Shown: positions 48,162-56,699, numbered from the stretch's first letter. The stretch: 64,000 nucleotides of DNA from Flavobacterium pectinovorum (GCF_006438875.1 NZ_RCZH01000024.1:1-64000), one strand, 5' to 3'. Program-made: numbers and translations. The notes: generated by a model not told the origin, from the sequence alone.

Positions 48162-48899
48162 TTAATTGTTTTTCAGCTTTTTGAATTCTTCGTTTTTAAG
48201 CGTTAGAAATTCCATTGTAGCGAGAATATTGCTGTGATTTAAAAGTGTTATTGATTTTGGATCAGCATCACAGAAATCAAGAAATAGTTCTTTTTCCTCT
48301 TGGTTTAATTTCAAATCCCTTGTAAAAAAGACATTAGGAATCGATTTTGCTACAAGTTTTTTGAAGCCATTATTAGGAGTTTTTGTCTTAGATCCATCTT
48401 TATCTTTTTTAAATAAATTACGAAGTCCGGTTACCATTCTGCCCAAGTCAAGACCGCCTGCAATACTTCCGTCATTAACGCCGGTATATTTTTGCAAAGA
48501 CGCAGCATCTTTTTCCACTTTTACTGCATCTAAATCTTTCTGAGAAATCTTAAACGGATTCATTTTTAGATCAGTAATTATCACTTCATCCAGTTCTTCA
48601 GGTTTTATACTCATGTTTACTTCAAGATTATCAGCGGCAATATATTCTTTGGTAACTCTTAATCTTTTGAAGAAATAATCTTTAGAAAAGAAAATCAAAC
48701 TATCTCTTACATTTACTACAATCGAAAATTCTCCTAAATCATTTGTAGTTGTACTTGTTTTGCCTGTTTTATTAATAACCTCGACATTTTTAAGTGCATT
48801 ATTCTGAAAAATAACTTTTCCGTGGAGAACTTTTCCGGTTTGAGAAATAGAAAGCTGGCAGGTTAAAAAAGAAATTGTGGTGAGTAATTTTATTTTCAT
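48162..48899 (-). CDS. Carboxypeptidase-regulatory-like protein, paralogue 2
   Basis: A 245-residue exported protein. The signal peptide MKIKLLTTISFLTCQLSISQ is followed by a carboxypeptidase-D-regulatory-like beta domain (GKVLHGKVIFQNNALKNVEV, with TTTNDLGEFSI). A LDEVIITDLKMNPFKISQKD segment recalls the link before the plug of TonB transporters, but no barrel follows. The C-terminal half is helical (DLKLNQEEKELFLDFCDADP). It is about half identical in sequence to the gene upstream (48925-49674), so the pair arose by tandem duplication. The function is unknown; a periplasmic or surface adaptor is possible. Confidence 0.75.
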   Translation of the reverse strand: MKIKLLTTISFLTCQLSISQTGKVLHGKVIFQNNALKNVEVINKTGKTSTTTNDLGEFSIVVNVRDSLIFFSKDYFFKRLRVTKEYIAADNLEVNMSIKPEELDEVIITDLKMNPFKISQKDLDAVKVEKDAASLQKYTGVNDGSIAGGLDLGRMVTGLRNLFKKDKDGSKTKTPNNGFKKLVAKSIPNVFFTRDLKLNQEEKELFLDFCDADPKSITLLNHSNILATMEFLTLKNEEFKKLKNN

Positions 48900-48924
48900 T
48901 TGGAAGAATTGGTTAAATCTTTTT

Positions 48925-49674
48925 TTAATTTTTGGATTCCGATTTTATTTGCTTAAACAGCTCATTTTTAGAATATAAAAAATCCATTGTCGTTAATATA
49001 TTATTGTTTTCTAAAAGGTTTTTAGATCTTGGATCAGCGTCGCAAAAATTCAGAAACAGTTCAACGTCTTCAGGAGGTAATTTTAAATCCTTGGTAAAAA
49101 AAGTGGAAGGAATTGATGCCGCTACAAGTTTTCTGAAAACAGTTTGTTCCGTTTTTATTTTTAGTTCTTTGCCTTTATCTTTTTTGAATATACTTATAAG
49201 TCCGGTTCCCATTCGACCGAAGTCCGCACCATTTGTAATCGTTCCGTTATTAACCCCCGTATATTTTTGAAGAGACAAGGCATCTTTTGTGAGCTTTATG
49301 TCATCCAAATCTTGTTGAGAAATCTTATAAGGATTAAGTTTTACAGAAGTTACTATAACTTCATTTAACTCTTCGGCTTTGATAACCATGTTTATTATAA
49401 GATTGTTTTTAGCAATATCTTCAGACGTTATTTTTAATCTTGTAAAAAAGTAATCCTTAGAAAAAAACAGTAAACTATCTTTCGCTTTAACCAAAATTGA
49501 AAAGTCTCCTAAATAATCTGTTGTTGTGCTGGTTTTCGCTGTTTTATTAATAACCTCTACTTTTTTAAGAGGATAGTTGTTAGACAGGACTTTTCCATGA
49601 ATTAATTTTTCAGTCTGAGAAATAGAAAGTTGATACGTCAAAAAAGAAATTGTGGTAAGTAGTTTTACTTTCAT
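48925..49674 (-). CDS. Carboxypeptidase-regulatory-like protein, paralogue 1
   Basis: A 249-residue exported protein. It begins MKVKLLTTISFLTYQLSISQ, followed by a carboxypeptidase-regulatory-like domain (GKVLSNNYPLKKVEVINKTA) and ELNEVIVTSVKLNPYKISQQ. It ends with the helical part DLKLPPEDVELFLNFCDADP. The downstream gene has the same layout and the same signal peptide pattern. The gap of 25 bases indicates a shared transcript. It lies upstream in the pair; an inverted CAGTC repeat stands before it. Confidence 0.75.
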   Translation of the reverse strand: MKVKLLTTISFLTYQLSISQTEKLIHGKVLSNNYPLKKVEVINKTAKTSTTTDYLGDFSILVKAKDSLLFFSKDYFFTRLKITSEDIAKNNLIINMVIKAEELNEVIVTSVKLNPYKISQQDLDDIKLTKDALSLQKYTGVNNGTITNGADFGRMGTGLISIFKKDKGKELKIKTEQTVFRKLVAASIPSTFFTKDLKLPPEDVELFLNFCDADPRSKNLLENNNILTTMDFLYSKNELFKQIKSESKN

Positions 49675-49762
49675 GAAGAATTAATTTGTTGAAAGTAAAA
49701 TTATTAGAATAGTCTTAACTAAAACTTAGCAAATATGTAAATTCTTGTTAATAGATATTTTG

Positions 49763-49843
49763 GTCAGTAATCAGTAATCAGTCTCAGTTTTCAGTTAATT
49801 AGATTGTGCTGATAACTGAAAACTGAGACTGAAAACTAAGACT
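49763..49843. repeat. CAGTCTCAG-type inverted repeat
   Basis: AATCAGTCTCAGTTTTCAGT in the left part and ACTGAAAACTGAGACTGAAA in the right part are complements, leaving a loop of about 20 bases. It is the same family as 48041-48152 and lies next to the end of the HAD gene. Confidence 0.7.
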
Positions 49844-50504
49844 ATAATATAAGAAGCAGATCCGAAGGATTGTTTATGACCACTTTTGCTCCGCTTTCAG
49901 TTAATTCTTTTTCTGTTCGATAGCCCCACGAAACGCCAACAGGAAACATATTAGCATTATTGGCAGTAAGCATATCAATATCAGAATCTCCGATAAAAAT
50001 AATTTCTTCCGGTTTCAAATTCCAGTTTTTGCTTATTTCTATTGCTTCAAACGGATTTGGTTTTTTAAGTGATTCAGTACTTAATCCAATTGCAGCATCA
50101 AAATAATCAGGAAATATTTCGGCTGCTATTTTTTTGGTAAGCTCATCTGCTTTATTCGAAAACACAGCCAATTTAAAATCTTGCGTTGCCAAATGATCTA
50201 GTAATTCGACAATTCCGTTATAAGGTTTTGTTTTAAAAGTGCAAATCTCACGATATTCTTTTATCATGCTTTCAAAACAAGTTTCAATTTGTTGATCAGT
50301 ATTATTAGATGCAGGCAAAGCTTTACTGACCAGATTTCGCAAGCCACTTCCAATAAAATATTGATAAGCATCATAAGAATGAGTAGGGAAGTTCAGGCTT
50401 TGAAGTACTGTATTCATTGCATCTGAAATATCTTCTAATGAATTGACTAAGGTTCCGTCTAAATCAAAAATAATTCCTTTAAATTTCATTCCTTTAAATT
50501 TCAT
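49842..50504 (-). CDS. HAD-family hydrolase, phosphoglycolate-phosphatase-like
   Basis: A 220-residue cytoplasmic phosphatase. Motif I is IIFDLDGTLVNS with the nucleophile Asp about 14 and Asp about 16. Motif II is AVFSNKADEL (about 109-118). Motif III is the Lys in SLKKPNPFEA (about 143-150). Motif IV is IIFIGDSDIDMLTANNAN (about 168-185). The start region is duplicated: ATGAAATTTAAAGGA occurs twice in tandem, so ATG 50504 and ATG 50489 are both possible. I list the first, four bases behind the preceding gene. The substrate may be 2-phosphoglycolate. Confidence 0.87.
   Translation of the reverse strand: MKFKGMKFKGIIFDLDGTLVNSLEDISDAMNTVLQSLNFPTHSYDAYQYFIGSGLRNLVSKALPASNNTDQQIETCFESMIKEYREICTFKTKPYNGIVELLDHLATQDFKLAVFSNKADELTKKIAAEIFPDYFDAAIGLSTESLKKPNPFEAIEISKNWNLKPEEIIFIGDSDIDMLTANNANMFPVGVSWGYRTEKELTESGAKVVINNPSDLLLIL
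50475..50504 (-). repeat. Tandem duplication of the start codon region (2 x 15 bp)
   Basis: On the minus strand ATGAAATTTAAAGGA is present twice in a row, which adds MKFKG once more to the N-terminus of the HAD protein without changing the frame. Each copy carries an ATG, so translation has two adjacent starts. Confidence 0.9.
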
Positions 50505-50508
50505 TCTG

Positions 50509-51717
50509 TTAAATATTATTTGCCAGAATAAACCCGCTTGTCCAGGCATTCTGAAAATTAAATCCTCCTGTAATTGCGTCAATATTTACAATTTCTCCGG
50601 CAAAATAAAGGTTTTGATGTAATTTGCTTTCCATTGTTTTAAAGTTGATTTCTTTTAAATCAATTCCGCCAGCCGTAACAAATTCTTCTTTGAAAGTACT
50701 TTTTCCGTTAACCTGAAATGTTGCTTTTGTCAATTGAGAAGCTAAATTTTGTAACTGAATTTTAGATAAATCTGCCCATTTTGTTTCGGCTTCAATAGCT
50801 GAAGCTAAAACCAGACTTTCCCATAAACGATTTGGGAAATCGAAAGGTGATTTTTTTGAAACTGCTTTTTTAGCATGTTCTTGTTTTAAATCTTTCAGGA
50901 TTTTTTCAGCATCTTCTGTATCCACATCATTTAACCAATTTACAAAAATGGTAAACTGATAATTTTTATCGAATAAAGTACGTGCGCCCCAAGCCGAAAG
51001 TTTCAAAATTGCTGGACCACTCATTCCCCAATGTGTGATTAATAATGGTCCGGTTGATTCTAGTTTAGTATCTTTTACATGTACGGTTACTTGAGCCGCA
51101 ACGCCAGGTAATTCTTTTATACGTGGATCTTTTATATTAAAAGTAAATAGGGAAGGAACAGGGCTTACAATCGCGTGTCCTTGTGTTTGCAGCATTTCCC
51201 AGATTTTAGGATTACTTCCCGTGGCAAGAACTAATTTTTCTGTAGCATAATTGGTATCCTGAGTATCAATTTTCCAATGATTTTCAGCCTTAAAAATCGA
51301 TTGTACGCTTTGTCCTGTCAATACTTTAATGCCTAGTTTTCCTGTTGCTTCAAGGAAACAATCAATTATAGTTTGAGAGGAATTTGAAACAGGAAACATT
51401 CGTCCGTCGTCTTCGATTTTTAATTCAACACCATGTTTTTCGAACCATTCAATAGTGTCACCAGAGCAAAACTGATGAAAAGGTCCACGAAGTTCTTTTT
51501 CGCCACGCGGATAAAATTTGACCAATTCATTCGGTTCAAAACAAGCGTGAGTTACGTTGCATCTTCCGCCACCGGAAACACGAACTTTAGAAAGTACTTC
51601 TTTCCCTCTTTCTAAAATGGCAATTTTCAGTTTCGGATTTTTCTCTGCAATATTAATCGCTGTAAAAAAACCTGCAGCGCCTCCGCCAACAATAATTATG
51701 TCGAAATTTTTAATCAT
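50509..51717 (-). CDS. NAD(P)/FAD-dependent oxidoreductase, BaiN/RdsA (HI0933) family
   Basis: A 402-residue flavoprotein. The FAD-binding Rossmann motif is IIIVGGGAAGFFTA (about 7-20). The family signature VRVSGGGRCNVTHAC (about 46-60) follows. The second FAD block, ATGSNPKIWEM, lies at about 165-175 and the C-terminal FAGEIVNIDAITGGFNFQNA at about 368-387. Relatives reduce conjugated double bonds, for example in bile acid derivatives, but the substrate here is unknown. The HAD gene starts four bases behind the stop, so the two are co-transcribed. Confidence 0.9.
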   Translation of the reverse strand: MIKNFDIIIVGGGAAGFFTAINIAEKNPKLKIAILERGKEVLSKVRVSGGGRCNVTHACFEPNELVKFYPRGEKELRGPFHQFCSGDTIEWFEKHGVELKIEDDGRMFPVSNSSQTIIDCFLEATGKLGIKVLTGQSVQSIFKAENHWKIDTQDTNYATEKLVLATGSNPKIWEMLQTQGHAIVSPVPSLFTFNIKDPRIKELPGVAAQVTVHVKDTKLESTGPLLITHWGMSGPAILKLSAWGARTLFDKNYQFTIFVNWLNDVDTEDAEKILKDLKQEHAKKAVSKKSPFDFPNRLWESLVLASAIEAETKWADLSKIQLQNLASQLTKATFQVNGKSTFKEEFVTAGGIDLKEINFKTMESKLHQNLYFAGEIVNIDAITGGFNFQNAWTSGFILANNI

Positions 51718-51797
51718 ATTATTTTTTTTGCCACGTTTTTTTTGCCACGAATTTCACAAATTAGCACAAATTTTAAATGTGGTAGTTTCTCTAAGTT

Positions 51798-51830
51798 ATC
51801 TTTGTCAAAGTTTTAAACTTTGACAAAGAT
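51798..51830. repeat. CTTTG-family hairpin repeat, best-paired copy
   Basis: ATCTTTGTCAAAG...CTTTGACAAAGAT forms an almost perfect hairpin around TTTTAAA. It belongs to the family at 403, 7460 and 11943. It lies between the oxidoreductase and the phosphodiesterase genes; a half copy of the CGCCACGAATTTC family lies beside it at about 51741-51780. Confidence 0.7.
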
Positions 51831-51844
51831 TCTCAGAAAGGATT

Positions 51845-52522
51845 TTATAGTCTATCCGGAAAATCAGAGATAATTCCGTCTACGTTATAGTTTTTTATTC
51901 TTTGAATATCTTCGGGAGAATCTACTGTCCAAGGCAAAATCTGAAATCCTTTTTCCTGTATTTCTTTAGTGTTTTCGGGATTCAATAATTGATAATCCGG
52001 ATTAATAGCTTTTGCTTTTATGCTTTCACCGAAAGCCAAAGCTTTATCTATATCTTCTTCAGTTAAAACTCCGATCGCAATATTTGAATTTAGATTGTGA
52101 ACTTCCTCAAGCATATTCCATTCAAAACTGGAAATAATGAAATGTTCATAATTCCAGTTTTTATCCGAAATATATTCTTCAATCAAAGCCACAACTTTAC
52201 TTGCTGTTCCAACACCTTTTAATTCGACATTGATCAGACATTTTTTGTCTATCAAATCAAAAACCTCAATTAAAGTTGGAATTTCAAGCTGATCTGCAAT
52301 CAAAAAAGACTTTAATTCAGACAAAGATAAGTTATTTACAAGACCTTTTCCGTTGGTCGTTCTGTCGATGGTTTCGTCATGCATTACAATGATATGTCCA
52401 TCAGAACTCAAGTGAACATCGAGTTCGATTCCGTCTGCGTTTAAGTCTAACGCTTTTTGGAAGGCCTTTAAAGTGTTTTCCGGTTCGTATCCTCTGGCAC
52501 CGCGATGTCCTATTTTTAGCAT
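51845..52522 (-). CDS. Glycerophosphodiester phosphodiesterase family protein
   Basis: A 225-residue hydrolase that would split glycerophosphodiesters to glycerol-3-phosphate and an alcohol. The family's catalytic pattern is visible: KIGHRGARGYEPENTLKAFQ (His5 in HRGA, about 3-22), then DGIELDVHLSSDGHIIVMHD (about 34-53) with the metal acids Glu and Asp and the second His. ELKG lies near 100. No signal peptide is present, so it is cytoplasmic, like UgpQ. It stands alone between repeats. Confidence 0.92.
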   Translation of the reverse strand: MLKIGHRGARGYEPENTLKAFQKALDLNADGIELDVHLSSDGHIIVMHDETIDRTTNGKGLVNNLSLSELKSFLIADQLEIPTLIEVFDLIDKKCLINVELKGVGTASKVVALIEEYISDKNWNYEHFIISSFEWNMLEEVHNLNSNIAIGVLTEEDIDKALAFGESIKAKAINPDYQLLNPENTKEIQEKGFQILPWTVDSPEDIQRIKNYNVDGIISDFPDRL

Positions 52523-52533
52523 TGTTGAGAGTT

Positions 52534-52705
52534 TTACCGCAAAGATCGCAAAGTTTTACGCAAAGTTCACGAAGTTTTTTACATACTTGATTTTATAAAA
52601 AATGCAAAGCTCGCAATCCCGAAGCTTCGGGATGTATTGATTTAGCTTTGCGAACTTTGTGTTTACTAAGATATTACCAGATAAAAAAACTTGCGGGCTT
52701 TGCGG
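52534..52705. repeat. Nested palindromic repeat (GCAAAG family) with exchanged tip
   Basis: Outer arms TTACCGCAAAGATCGCAAAG and CTTGCGGGCTTTGCGGTTAA, and inner arms AATGCAAAGCTCGCAA and TAGCTTTGCGAACTTTGTGT. The tip between the inner arms is TCCCGAAGCTTCGGGATGTA, whereas the related element at 702-853 has a different tip there. It fills the 190-base gap between the phosphodiesterase and amylase genes. Confidence 0.75.
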
Positions 52706-52713
52706 TTAAATTT

Positions 52714-54381
52714 TTATATTTTTTCCAATAGAACAAAATTGAAATCACTATCAATAGAAACTTTCCCATCTATAACTTCAACTTCCTGATTAGAATAAGT
52801 ATCTCTTAATTTTGTTCCGTTTTGAAAAATTGAATTTACAGAAAGTTCTTTTCTGCCTTTTGGTAAATCAAGACCAATAATAACTTTATCAGTAAAAGTT
52901 TCTTTGGTAAATGTTCTCGAAAAAACATAAGGTTCACTGCTAATTTGCGAATGAATTCCAGCACCAACCGCAGGATGATTTCTTCTAAACTGACCTAATT
53001 TCTGCCAGTGTAAAAGGGTATTTTTAGTTTCAGAATTGTTTTGAATATCGTCCCAATTCATGTTCGAACGGAGCGTTGCATCACCTTGTGTTCCTTCAAC
53101 TACTAAAGAACGATTCGATTCATCACCATAATACACTTGCGAGATTCCAGGTGAAAGCAATAGTTTGGTTCCGGCTTCGATACCTTTCACTCTATTGGCA
53201 TCAAAAGGCTGACCATCGTCGTGTGATGACATATAATTAAGAACAGAATAGCCTTTTAATTCATTATGTAAAGCGTTCGAATATTTCGAAAACAAACCTT
53301 CGTAATTGTTTTGAGCAGCATTCCATTTAAATTCAAAATTAATCATGCTGTTAAAACCATTCTGAAAGTAGTTTACTTTTCGATCTCCAAAATCATAATC
53401 TTGTCCACCACTAATTCCATAACCGTAAACTTCGGCAATTGTATAAAAAGGGTTTTGATCTAAAACTTGTAGCGGATGATGCTTCTTCCAGGTTTCAAAA
53501 GCATAATCACATTCTTTTTTAAAATCGGCCCAAACGCTTTCTTCGGTATGTTTTACAGTATCTCCGCGATAACCATCAACCCCAAATTCTGTAATATAAT
53601 CCGTTAGCCATTTTATAATGTAATATTTTGGAGTTCTTGGATAATTTGTTCTTTTGAAAAATTCATCTAGTGAAGCAATTTCTTTTTCATAACGACCTTC
53701 TTTTTTCCATTTTTCGATTAAAAAAGGCGGTAATTCTACTTCCTGAATACTTTCTGTTCTTACATCCGGAAGATTATCTACCAAAGTACACATCGTTGTA
53801 TTTTCGAATGATTTATAATCGCAGACAACGCCGGTTCGAACCCAGTCTGAAGGCCAAACAGGATCTTCGGGAGTTACTGGACCAGTATGATTAATAACGC
53901 CGTCCAACATAATTCGGATGCCTTTTTCGTGTGCTTTTTTGACTAGATTGGCAAGATCTTCCTTAGTTCCAAAGTTTGGATCTAAAGCTGTCCAGTCTCT
54001 TGCCCAATAACCGTGAAAACCATAACTGAGACCTGTTCCTTCGTCAACGCCGTCGTGAATTTGTTCTACAATCGGCGTAAGCCAAATAACGTTTATACCT
54101 AATCTATCAAAATACCCGGATTCAATTTTTTTCGTAATTCCAATGATATCACCGCCTTCAAAACCACGCAATTTTCCGGGAGTTTTAGTTCTGTTGAAGT
54201 TTAAATCGTTAGAAGTATCTCCGTTATAAAAACGATCGGTAAGTAAAAAGTAAACATTTGCTCCTTCCCAAACGAAAGGTGTTTTCGAAGTATTTTCGTG
54301 ATTCATTGATACTGATTTTGAGCCAGAACAACTCATGATTAAGAATACTAAAGATAAAGAAAGGAAAGTGTATTTTTTCAT
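52714..54381 (-). CDS. GH13 alpha-amylase lipoprotein
   Basis: A 555-residue amylase anchored by lipid: the signal ends LIMSC (Cys18). The barrel of GH13 is clear: ANVYFLLTDRFYNGD (about 41-55), DGVINHTGP (region I), GVDGYRGDTVKHT (region II, nucleophile Asp about 273), TIAEVYGYG (region III, acid Glu about 315) and MSSHDDGQ (region IV, Asp about 388). It should cleave alpha-1,4-glucan at the cell surface or in the periplasm. It is the downstream-most gene of the starch set; the upstream GH13 gene lies 290 bases away across two palindromic repeats. Confidence 0.92.
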   Translation of the reverse strand: MKKYTFLSLSLVFLIMSCSGSKSVSMNHENTSKTPFVWEGANVYFLLTDRFYNGDTSNDLNFNRTKTPGKLRGFEGGDIIGITKKIESGYFDRLGINVIWLTPIVEQIHDGVDEGTGLSYGFHGYWARDWTALDPNFGTKEDLANLVKKAHEKGIRIMLDGVINHTGPVTPEDPVWPSDWVRTGVVCDYKSFENTTMCTLVDNLPDVRTESIQEVELPPFLIEKWKKEGRYEKEIASLDEFFKRTNYPRTPKYYIIKWLTDYITEFGVDGYRGDTVKHTEESVWADFKKECDYAFETWKKHHPLQVLDQNPFYTIAEVYGYGISGGQDYDFGDRKVNYFQNGFNSMINFEFKWNAAQNNYEGLFSKYSNALHNELKGYSVLNYMSSHDDGQPFDANRVKGIEAGTKLLLSPGISQVYYGDESNRSLVVEGTQGDATLRSNMNWDDIQNNSETKNTLLHWQKLGQFRRNHPAVGAGIHSQISSEPYVFSRTFTKETFTDKVIIGLDLPKGRKELSVNSIFQNGTKLRDTYSNQEVEVIDGKVSIDSDFNFVLLEKI

Positions 54382-54430
54382 TTATTTTAAATTTAACAAG
54401 CATTTATAATTTGACTAATAAAAAAAAAAT

Positions 54431-54494
54431 CGCCACGAATTCACGAATTATTTTTTGACAATCTTTGATGATAATAATTCGTGAATTCGTGGCG
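54431..54494. repeat. CGCCACGAATTCACGAATTA hairpin repeat
   Basis: Arms of 20 bp at 54431-54450 and 54475-54494 enclose TTTTTTGACAATCTTTGATG. It is the close partner of 10164-10220. Confidence 0.75.
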
Positions 54495-54510
54495 GAAATA
54501 GTTGCCTATA

Positions 54511-54663
54511 TTTAAACACATAGAAACATAGATTTGATTCTCCTGAAAAGATTATAACAAATGACTCGTCATTTTCACATAGTCCCGAAGCTTCGGGATG
54601 TGTTAATGCAAGTGAAACGCCTTTTTTCAACGTTCCAAAAATCTATGTTTCTATGTGTTTAAA
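54511..54663. repeat. 153 bp palindromic element with 25 bp perfect ends
   Basis: Ends 54511-54535 and 54639-54663 are exact complements (TTTAAACACATAGAAACATA...). The interior shares TTTCACATAG and AAGTGAAACGCCTTTTTT with the element at 43192-43333. This copy also holds the palindrome TCCCGAAGCTTCGGGA at 54583-54598, which the other copy lacks. It lies between the two GH13 genes. Confidence 0.75.
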
Positions 54664-54671
54664 AAAAATAT

Positions 54672-56546
54672 TTATTCCAATTCTAAAACCACAGCCGATT
54701 TTGGTTCTAAAGTAATTTCAGTAGCTAAATCGAATGTTTTTCCGGTAAGAATATCTTTTCCGGATTTAAAATTTTTGATGTTTTCTTTAAAACGATTGGT
54801 TTTAATAACTTGTTCTTTTGCGTTGTTATTGAAAACCACCATTACGGTTTTAGCATCTGTATATCTGAAATAAACATAAGTGTTGTTTTCCGGAATATAA
54901 TGTGTCATTTTTCCGAAATGAACGGCTTCATTTGATTTTCTCCAGTTGAATAATTTTGAAGTAAAATCGAAATATTTGGCTTGTTCAGCGGTTCTTCCTG
55001 CTGCGGTTAAAGCGTTGTTTTTGTCGCCATTCCATCCACCAGGGAAATCCTGACGAATATCAGCATCACCTTTGCCTTTGTCACCGCCCATTCCAATCTC
55101 TGAACCATAATACAATTGCGGAATTCCACGAACGGTTGCCAATAAAGTCATTGCCAATTTGTATTTCGTAAAATCGTATTTATAAGTATGATTAATGCGA
55201 TCTGTATCGTGATTTTCGGCAAAAACCAAAATGCTGTTTGGGTTTGGATATAAATAATCCAACGCAAAATTGTTGTAGAATTTAATCATTCCGTTATCCC
55301 AAGTTGCTTCACTTTCATAAAAAGCAGAACCAATTTGGTCTTGCAGCGTAAAATCCATTACACTTGGTAAATTCGAATTGTAGTTTTCGATTGCACCAAC
55401 TTTACTGTCTTTTTGCCAGTAGGCTAAATTCGCCTGATTGTGCATCCAGATTTCACCCACAATATTAAAATTCGGGTATTCATTGGTAATTGATTTTGCC
55501 CAATTTGACATTGCCGTTGGATCCGAATAATTATAAGTATCAACTCTAAATCCATCAAGATTGGCAAATTCTATCCACCAGATTGCGTTTTGAGTTAAGT
55601 ATTTTGCAACTAGAGGATTTTTCAAATTCAAATCTGGCATAGAAGGAACAAACCAGCCATCAATACAAATTTCCTGATCTAATTTTGAGGCGTGAATATC
55701 TGTAATTACTTCACGACGATGATGTGTTTGTGTGAAGTTTTCGAATTGATTGAACCATGTTTTGGTCGGGATATCACTCATCATCCAGTGCGTAATTCCC
55801 CAATGATTGGTCACATAATCCATAACTAATTTCATGTCTTTTTTGTGCATTTCTGCAGAAAGACGAGCATAATCATCATTGGTTCCGTAACGCGGATCTA
55901 TTTTGTAAACATCAGATTGTCCGTAAGTATGATACGAATGTTGTTTGTCGTTGTCTTCGCATAAAGGTGTGCTCCAAATTGTAGTTGCTCCTAAAGACGA
56001 AATGTAATCTAAGTTTTTGATAATTCCTTCGATATCTCCGCCGTGACGTCCGCTTGGATCCTGACGGTTTCCTTTTTCGGTTAAAGCTGCATCACTGTCG
56101 TTTTTCGGATTTCCGTTAGCGAAACGATCCGGCATGATTAAGTAAATCATATCCGATGAATCGTAACTTTTTCTGTCTGCCGAATTTGCTCTTCTTTCTT
56201 TAAGAGAATATTTTTGTGTAAAAGCGACTTTGTTTTTGGTCTTGAAAGAGAAAACCAATTCAGAAGCTTTTAGATTTTGTGTGTCAATTGTAACAAAAAG
56301 GTAGTTTGGATTTTCTGTTTTCTCTACATTTTTAATCACGACATTGTTTGAAACCGAAGCTTCATATTGTGCAATTTTTTTTCCGTAGAACATAATCTGT
56401 AATTCCGGATTTTTCATTCCTGCATACCAGAATGGAGGTTCTACTTTCTGGATTTGCGCTTTCGCGGAAGCGGAAAATAATAAAACAAACAGGATTATTT
56501 TATAGAGAAAATGGGTTGTTTGGATTGTTGTTTTTTTGGTGTTCAT
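54672..56546 (-). CDS. GH13 neopullulanase/cyclomaltodextrinase, SusA-like
   Basis: A 624-residue periplasmic enzyme. A signal peptide (LYKIILFVLLFSASAKAQ, end near residue 31) precedes an N-terminal cyclomaltodextrinase-type domain (KVEPPFWYAGMKNPELQIMF). The catalytic barrel follows: SDMIYLIMPDRFANGN (about 131-146), DYVTNHWG, GFRVDTYNYS (nucleophile Asp about 333), NIVGEIWMHN (acid Glu about 364) and AENHDTDR (Asp about 446). SusA enzymes trim imported malto-oligosaccharides in the periplasm. It follows the SusB-type gene in the same direction; a terminator at 56651-56692 lies between them. Confidence 0.93.
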   Translation of the reverse strand: MNTKKTTIQTTHFLYKIILFVLLFSASAKAQIQKVEPPFWYAGMKNPELQIMFYGKKIAQYEASVSNNVVIKNVEKTENPNYLFVTIDTQNLKASELVFSFKTKNKVAFTQKYSLKERRANSADRKSYDSSDMIYLIMPDRFANGNPKNDSDAALTEKGNRQDPSGRHGGDIEGIIKNLDYISSLGATTIWSTPLCEDNDKQHSYHTYGQSDVYKIDPRYGTNDDYARLSAEMHKKDMKLVMDYVTNHWGITHWMMSDIPTKTWFNQFENFTQTHHRREVITDIHASKLDQEICIDGWFVPSMPDLNLKNPLVAKYLTQNAIWWIEFANLDGFRVDTYNYSDPTAMSNWAKSITNEYPNFNIVGEIWMHNQANLAYWQKDSKVGAIENYNSNLPSVMDFTLQDQIGSAFYESEATWDNGMIKFYNNFALDYLYPNPNSILVFAENHDTDRINHTYKYDFTKYKLAMTLLATVRGIPQLYYGSEIGMGGDKGKGDADIRQDFPGGWNGDKNNALTAAGRTAEQAKYFDFTSKLFNWRKSNEAVHFGKMTHYIPENNTYVYFRYTDAKTVMVVFNNNAKEQVIKTNRFKENIKNFKSGKDILTGKTFDLATEITLEPKSAVVLELE

Positions 56547-56566
56547 AATCTAATGTGTATTAAATA

Positions 56567-56634
56567 CCTAACAGGTTTAAAAAACCTGTTAGGATATTGT
56601 GAGGTTTCCTAACAGGTCTCGAAGACCTGTTAGG
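56567..56634. repeat. Two CCTAACAGGT hairpins
   Basis: CCTAACAGGTTT/AAACCTGTTAGG at 56567-56593 and CCTAACAGGTCTCGAAGACC TGTTAGG at 56608-56634 are two hairpins of one family placed side by side. They lie between the SusA-like and SusB-like genes. Confidence 0.75.
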
Positions 56635-56650
56635 TATTATTTTAAATCTT

Positions 56651-56692
56651 AAAAAAAAAGACAAGTAATTCTGGGGAAAATTACTTGTCTTT
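56651..56692 (-). terminator. Intrinsic terminator behind the SusB-type gene
   Basis: Hairpin AAGACAAGTAATT / AATTACTTGTCTT, followed on the minus strand by T9. It lies 7 bases after the stop of the GH97 gene. Confidence 0.85.
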
Positions 56693-56699
56693 AAAAAAA

